Positions 60,201 to 64,000 of a stretch of DNA of 64,000 bases are shown in pieces. Both the position numbers and the translations under genes were made by a program. The stretch spans positions 1-64,000 of the forward strand of contig NZ_FNVG01000014.1 of NCBI RefSeq assembly GCF_900107935.1, read 5' to 3'. The notes under the pieces are model-generated. The model ran no database searches. It saw only the letters and a list, made by a program, of their open reading frames with translations, and was not told where the DNA came from. Positions within the stretch are counted from its first letter, which is position 1; each line of letters starts with the position of its first letter. This DNA comes from Vibrio hangzhouensis (lineage in GTDB: Bacteria; Pseudomonadota; Gammaproteobacteria; Enterobacterales; Vibrionaceae).

Positions 60201-62278
60201 TCGACCCAAGTAAGTGCAGTGGCTGCATGGAATGTGTCGACGTCTGTGGCCCGAACGCACTGGAAAAAGTCCGCCAGACTTCCGCAATGAACCGCCAGAT
60301 GCATGAACTGTTTACCACTCTGGCCAGCATGCCTAATACGCCTACGCGCTTCCTGGAGCAGGGTATTAAGGACGCCAGTGAGTCCAAACGTCTGCTTTTG
60401 GATCGCAGTAACTATTATGCTATGAGTTCCGGTCACGGTGCATGTCGGGGCTGTGGAGAAGTCACCGCGTTAAGGCTGGTCACCTCTATAAACCGTGCGC
60501 TTCAGCAGCAGCGTTACCAATCACATATCCAGTCTCTTGAAACGCTCATCGATCAGCTTGAAGCGAAACTCGACATCGCAGTAACAGAAGGGTCAGATAA
60601 AACTCGAACTCAGCGCCTGATCCGCACCATAGAAACCCTGGAAAAACGTCTGTATCACTTCGAACATGGCCCGACTGGTCACGGTCCGTCAGATGCTCTG
60701 ATTGCCAACGCAACCGGGTGTAGCAGCGTTTACGCCTCTACTTTCCCCGCTAACCCATACAATGACCCATGGGTCAACAGCCTGTTCCAGGATACCCCCG
60801 CTCTGGCGAAGGGCCTGTTTGAAGGTGAAGCTGCCAACCAGCTAGAGCAGTTCAAAGCGCTGCGTACCGCACGACTTGAGCTTGAAGACATGTACGATGA
60901 AAGCGTCCATGATCATCAGCTTCGCTATCTGGAATGGAATCAGCTCTCTGATCAAGAACTGGCGCTCCTCCCTACCGTGTTCAGCATTGGTGGCGATGGC
61001 GCGACTTATGATATCGGATTTGGTGCCTTGTCCAGATTGCTGACGACGAGTACGCCTATTAAAGTTTTTGTACTCAATACCGGCAGCTATTCCAACACCG
61101 GTGGACAGGCGTCTACCGCCAGTTTTACCGCTCAGGACTCCGATCTCAGCCGTTTTGGAGCAGCTCACAGCGGTAAAGAAGAGGCTCGAAAAGAACTGGG
61201 AATCATTGCCACCTTCCATCCTAAGGTCATGGTGGTACAGACCTCTACCGCACTTCAGGGACACTTTATGTCCAACCTGATGGAGTATCTGAATTATCAG
61301 GATGCCCCCGCTCTGTTCGACGTCTACACCCCTTGTATGGGCGAGCATGGTATTGCTGATGATGCCAGCACACGCCACTCACGTCTTGCGGTTGAGAGTC
61401 GGATGAGTCCGGTGTTTGTTCACGACCCACGTAAAGGAGCGACCCTGAAAGAGCGTTTCTCTATTGAGGGTAACCCAGAGGTGGACAAGGATTGGGCAAC
61501 CCACACCATTAGCTATCTCGATAGTGACGGTATGACCCAGCTTAAGCAGGTGCCGTTTACTGCCGCAGACTTCGCTCTGTTTGAAGGTCGCTTCAAGAAA
61601 CACTTCTCCAGGATCGAACAAGGCAGTGACACCGTCGAACTGGCGAACTATCTAAACTTGAGTACCCAGGAACGCGGCACAAAAGTACCGTTTATCTGGT
61701 CAACTGATGGCCAACAGCACTTAATTCAGCTGGCGGTCTCACCGTCTATTGTCGCGTTGAGTGAAGAACGCCTGCGTAACTGGCACATGCTGCAAACCCT
61801 CAGTGGGCAACACATTGTTCAGTTAGAACAAGGTTATCAAGCTCAACTGGATGACTGGAAACAGCGTTATCAGCAAGCTCTGGAAGCCAACGAACACACC
61901 ATTGAATCCATTGCTAATGGCCTTGCTGAACTTGCTATGGTTGCCACACCAGCGAATACCATCGCGGTGAAACAGATCGATGTGGAGCAATCCAGCCCGT
62001 CTACCCTTGATGACTCTGCTCAGCCGCTGGTAGCCATAGACGAGGCGGATAAAGCACAATGCACCGATTGCAAGACCTGCTATCAGCAGTTAGGTGAGCT
62101 GTTTGAGAAAACCACCATAGTGGAGCATGGAGAAGCGAAAATTATCAGCCAGGTGATCCCGGGAGCATTGGACAAGGTCGCAGTAACTGACGAACTGGTG
62201 CAACGTGCAGCGCGAATCGCCGATGAGTGTGATGCAGAAATCATCCACTTCCACGCACCTTCTTCGGTGGAGGTATAG
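57275..62278 (+). CDS. Giant pyruvate (2-oxoacid):ferredoxin oxidoreductase with C-terminal extension
   Basis: A 1667-residue single-chain PFOR, far longer than typical NifJ (about 1170). Order: domain I (VIGYPITPSTEISELYEAF, about 42-60), domain II near 350-480, gamma domain near 555-740 (RFHSVGGYGTIATGKLLTDILAG), two 4Fe-4S clusters (KCTGCMECTIACPDGAIP near 848 and KCSGCMECVDVCGPNALE near 981), then the TPP-binding domain (HGACRGCGEVTAL near 1055, SIGGDGATYDIGFGAL near 1237). After it come about 250 extra residues with a helical stretch and CTDCKTCYQQLGELF near 1595, a third cluster-like motif. AAGGAG precedes the ATG. Stop is 2 bp before the next gene. Confidence 0.93.
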   Translation: MSTVTQGSNAHHPSPTYPGLNTVIHGNGAVAHVMDYVCGGVIGYPITPSTEISELYEAFRAQGGCNVWGQHPFFFEPEGEHSAQSGALGAALTGGKYISNASSSQGILYGLESHYVTVGKKAAGFVLHVAARSVSRHSLNVMAGHDDVYALLSAGYTTLFASNAQQAADLAAISYRVSSLSLIPVANTMDGFATSHIQSEVKLPEPELLKQYLGDPTDRILAPTEAQRMLYGAKGRIWQLNQFVDKYQDQFWPENLTDLHCYIDDNQQAIEQDSRGDWLESTLAYLPDHLHKKWQRAWLNAYEKDTRQRVPALMDTHNPGLTGGVQNQPDYQAGIVDHRSHFQCDVPRFIEQAMQEYAALTGRVYEPVMSYLCDDADYVIVGLGSVTDDAEAVATHLRELGQNVGVISIKQLHPFPEAQIVEKLAGKKAVTILERCDETRLTARVSRALFKAQENAHYPRHKGIKALTHIPMINTGVFGLGGHDLQPKHLIAAYDNMRAENIKPFFYLGSQFFDKSATGELKQIQDRLRAAYPDTELMALETGENPSLLPESALRVRFHSVGGYGTIATGKLLTDILAGALGLHSKSMPKYGSEKSGAPTNFFITLSPEPIKITNAELQQVEVVLSPDHKVFMHTNPLAGLSKNGTFILQTHHKPKQVWQEIPASARDYIRDNHINFYIVDAFKVAREQAPSADLEIRMMGIAFIGALCGHAKQVTQGADEALMIERITQQIAKKFGAKGEKVVESNMAVIREGMHATMEVCYQTFEDVAIEADTQPTTETQQPAQASCGLFDPTYFNNIAGKRYADGSIGEAPVIPGSGMFMPPASAITKDKGLFRLNVPKFDANKCTGCMECTIACPDGAIPNAVHELHDIVYVAIDKLNVPPSQRDSLKRQMPPLLDGVRHYYRNAAKGESLPLHQVVANVVDGMNFDSPAVAQQIAALCVALESLPVSRTKPFFDAMEKAVPGSGGLFSVAIDPSKCSGCMECVDVCGPNALEKVRQTSAMNRQMHELFTTLASMPNTPTRFLEQGIKDASESKRLLLDRSNYYAMSSGHGACRGCGEVTALRLVTSINRALQQQRYQSHIQSLETLIDQLEAKLDIAVTEGSDKTRTQRLIRTIETLEKRLYHFEHGPTGHGPSDALIANATGCSSVYASTFPANPYNDPWVNSLFQDTPALAKGLFEGEAANQLEQFKALRTARLELEDMYDESVHDHQLRYLEWNQLSDQELALLPTVFSIGGDGATYDIGFGALSRLLTTSTPIKVFVLNTGSYSNTGGQASTASFTAQDSDLSRFGAAHSGKEEARKELGIIATFHPKVMVVQTSTALQGHFMSNLMEYLNYQDAPALFDVYTPCMGEHGIADDASTRHSRLAVESRMSPVFVHDPRKGATLKERFSIEGNPEVDKDWATHTISYLDSDGMTQLKQVPFTAADFALFEGRFKKHFSRIEQGSDTVELANYLNLSTQERGTKVPFIWSTDGQQHLIQLAVSPSIVALSEERLRNWHMLQTLSGQHIVQLEQGYQAQLDDWKQRYQQALEANEHTIESIANGLAELAMVATPANTIAVKQIDVEQSSPSTLDDSAQPLVAIDEADKAQCTDCKTCYQQLGELFEKTTIVEHGEAKIISQVIPGALDKVAVTDELVQRAARIADECDAEIIHFHAPSSVEV

Positions 62279-62280
62279 AT

Positions 62281-64000
62281 ATGGTCACAGCACTCACTCA
62301 ATCTCAACGGGATTTGATGCTGAAGCGTATGGAACAAGACCCCCAGCGCTATCAACAAATGATCATCGAAGAGAGCATGCAACTGATTCAGAATACTCTG
62401 AAACAAGGAAACCTGTCTGCGGAATTTACAGCCAAACTGTGGGAGCTACTGCTGGCAGAAAATGACCTTAGCGTTGCCTTGCAACGTTATCTCTGGCGTA
62501 TCCCACTCAAACAAAAAAGGGCATTTGTCAAAGGACTGGACCAACACCTCTCAGAACGTTATCCGATGTTTAACGGACTTTCTGAAGGCTGGCCGGGCAA
62601 AAACAATATTCCGCCATATGTGCGCCCCGCAGAAGAGCGCAGGAAAGATTTTGATCTAGTCAGCCAGGGCTACCTAGGCTACATGGGGCTCGGTTACTCA
62701 TTGCGTGAAGTTGAGCTGTTCGTCTGGCTCGAAGTCCTGCGTGACAAGCAGTGTGAGGACAAACCTTGTGAAGTCGGTGTCCCAATGTGCGACCGCGACG
62801 GCAATCCAGCAGCAGAAGCCGATGGGGGCTGTCCGGTTAAGATCCACATTCCAGAAGTGTTGAACTTGATGGGCGAAGGCCGTTTCAAAGCGGCATTTGA
62901 GCTGATTCGTGACGCCAACCCACTGCCGAATGTCACCGGTCGGGTATGTCCTCAAGAGCTCCAGTGTCAGGGTGTGTGTACGCATAATGAGCGACCGATT
63001 GAGATTGGGCAACTGGAGTGGTTCCTACCCCAACGTGAGCGCGAGTTGTCTAATGGTGAACCACCGAAACCTGTAGCGTGTAATCCTTGGGTAGCAGCCA
63101 GCAAACCGCCGATTGCCATTGTCGGCTCAGGGCCATCTGGGTTAATTAATGCCTATCTACTCGCAAAAGCCGGTTACCCCGTGACCGTCTTTGAAGCGTT
63201 CCACGTACTCGGTGGTGTTCTGCGCTATGGTATCCCGGAGTTCCGCCTACCTAACCAATTGGTGGATGACGTAGTAGAAAAAATCAAAGCGCTCGGAGGC
63301 CGCTTTGTTACCAACTACATCGTCGGTAAGACCGCCACTCTGGCCGACCTTAAACGCGCCGGCTTTGTGAGAGTGTTTGTCGGAACTGGCGCGGGATTAC
63401 CACGCTTCATGAACGTTCCGGGTGAGCACCTGCTTAATATCATGTCAGCGAATGAGTTCTTAACTCGCGTCAACCTGATGCACGCCAACCTCCCCGATTA
63501 TGAAACCCCGATGCCAGAAATGGACAATAAGGAAGTGATGATCATCGGTGGCGGGAATACCGCGATGGACGCCGCACGAACCGCTCGTCGTCTTGGTGCC
63601 AACGTGACCATCGTCTACCGTCGAACCCAGCAAGAAATGCCCGCTCGTGTGGAAGAGCTGCATCATGCGCTGGAAGAAGGCATTATGCTCAAAGAGCTGC
63701 GCTCTCCCTGTCAGTTCAATGGGGATAAAAACCACCTACTGGCGACTGCCGATTTAGATATCATGGCGTTAGGTGAGCCCGATGCTTCAGGTCGTCGCAG
63801 ACCGCAGTCCACTGGGGAAACGGAGCTCATGAAGGTTGATTTCGCTATCATGGCGCTGGGTAATAGCTCCAACCCAATCGTCAAAGACGCCAACCCTGAT
63901 CTAAACACCTCAAAATGGGGTACTTTGCTGCTTAACAAAGGTTCACAAGAAACCTCGCTTGCTGGTGTTTACAGTGGAGGTGATGCCACTCGTGGCGGCT
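62281..64000 (+). CDS. GltD-like NAD(P)H/FAD iron-sulfur oxidoreductase (truncated by window end)
   Basis: Open to the window edge, 573 codons visible. The ATG has a strong GGAGGT upstream and lies 2 bp after the PFOR stop, so the genes are cotranscribed. Residues 1-150 are a helical N-terminal extension. A cysteine-rich 4Fe-4S region follows (first Cys near 158; GGCPVKIHIPEVLN; GRVCPQELQCQGVC near 223), then an FAD domain (IAIVGSGPSGLINAYLLAKAG near 278; GGVLRYGIPEFRLP) and an NAD(P) domain (VMIIGGGNTAMDAARTARRLGA near 420). Glutamate-synthase small-subunit and NfnB-type proteins share this plan. Here it probably exchanges electrons with ferredoxin or PFOR. Confidence 0.9.
   Translation, partial: MVTALTQSQRDLMLKRMEQDPQRYQQMIIEESMQLIQNTLKQGNLSAEFTAKLWELLLAENDLSVALQRYLWRIPLKQKRAFVKGLDQHLSERYPMFNGLSEGWPGKNNIPPYVRPAEERRKDFDLVSQGYLGYMGLGYSLREVELFVWLEVLRDKQCEDKPCEVGVPMCDRDGNPAAEADGGCPVKIHIPEVLNLMGEGRFKAAFELIRDANPLPNVTGRVCPQELQCQGVCTHNERPIEIGQLEWFLPQRERELSNGEPPKPVACNPWVAASKPPIAIVGSGPSGLINAYLLAKAGYPVTVFEAFHVLGGVLRYGIPEFRLPNQLVDDVVEKIKALGGRFVTNYIVGKTATLADLKRAGFVRVFVGTGAGLPRFMNVPGEHLLNIMSANEFLTRVNLMHANLPDYETPMPEMDNKEVMIIGGGNTAMDAARTARRLGANVTIVYRRTQQEMPARVEELHHALEEGIMLKELRSPCQFNGDKNHLLATADLDIMALGEPDASGRRRPQSTGETELMKVDFAIMALGNSSNPIVKDANPDLNTSKWGTLLLNKGSQETSLAGVYSGGDATRGG

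Noticed and set aside
60842..61378. 178-codon minus-strand frame inside the PFOR gene
   Set aside because: Antisense to the conserved TPP-domain coding sequence, with no binding site or recognisable domain.

Overview
The window is a chromosomal segment of a Vibrio-type gammaproteobacterium. The case rests on gene order and on proteins I recognise. These are AphB, a HubP/FimV polar hub, and several blocks with enterobacterial/Vibrionaceae synteny: maf(yceF)-rluC-rne; yeaC-msrB-gapA-yeaD; recR-ybaB-dnaX-apt-ybaN; and purF-cvpA-dedD-folC-accD-truA-fimV-asd-pdxB-fabB-mnmC. Almost everything is core genome. I see no prophage, integrase, insertion-sequence transposase, CRISPR array, rRNA or tRNA.

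Layout. 1-5.6 kb: a folded MITE/ERIC-like repeat sits directly in front of maf, followed by rluC (-) and rne with a long structured leader. 5.9-8.5 kb: a SulP anion transporter, then a small decayed two-gene locus (a frameshifted protein overlapping a zinc-ribbon protein). 8.4-17.9 kb: yeaC, a DUF2989-type lipoprotein, msrB, highly expressed gapA, yeaD, rlmA, a ChaN-like lipoprotein, an unknown tail-anchored protein, a BCCT transporter and an orphan ParA. 18-25.3 kb: two cysteine-cluster proteins (ycgN, ykgJ type), aqpZ, the minus-strand group ybaN-apt-dnaX-ybaB-recR (dnaX carries an E. coli-type frameshift site), and an RssB-like response regulator. 25.7-42.8 kb: aphB, then the long minus-strand purine/fatty-acid/tRNA block, with a perfect PurR box before cvpA-purF, up to fabB and the divergent mnmC. 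42.9-54.2 kb is the most accessory-looking part: a periplasmic binding protein plus diguanylate cyclase pair, DUF4056-dgkA plus a 38-residue membrane protein, a lipoprotein M28 aminopeptidase, a dgcR-dgcN-dgcA D-glutamate catabolic cluster and a MATE pump. 54.5-64 kb: an RhlE-like helicase, an exported L,D-transpeptidase-like protein, a 670-bp gene-free AT-rich gap, then a 1667-residue pyruvate:ferredoxin oxidoreductase followed 2 bp later by a GltD-like flavoprotein that runs off the window end.

How genes work together. The PFOR/GltD-like pair probably couples 2-oxoacid oxidation to NAD(P). DgcN and DgcA convert D-glutamate to N-acetyl-L-glutamate under the LysR regulator DgcR, next to an aminopeptidase and not far from a murein enzyme. 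The binding protein and diguanylate cyclase form a likely ligand-to-c-di-GMP relay. cvpA-purF is under PurR. The points most worth a second look are the PFOR/GltD module, the binding-protein/cyclase pair, the decayed zinc-ribbon locus, the dnaX frameshift site, the small overlapping membrane ORF next to ybaN, and the folded repeat that has replaced the maf upstream region.
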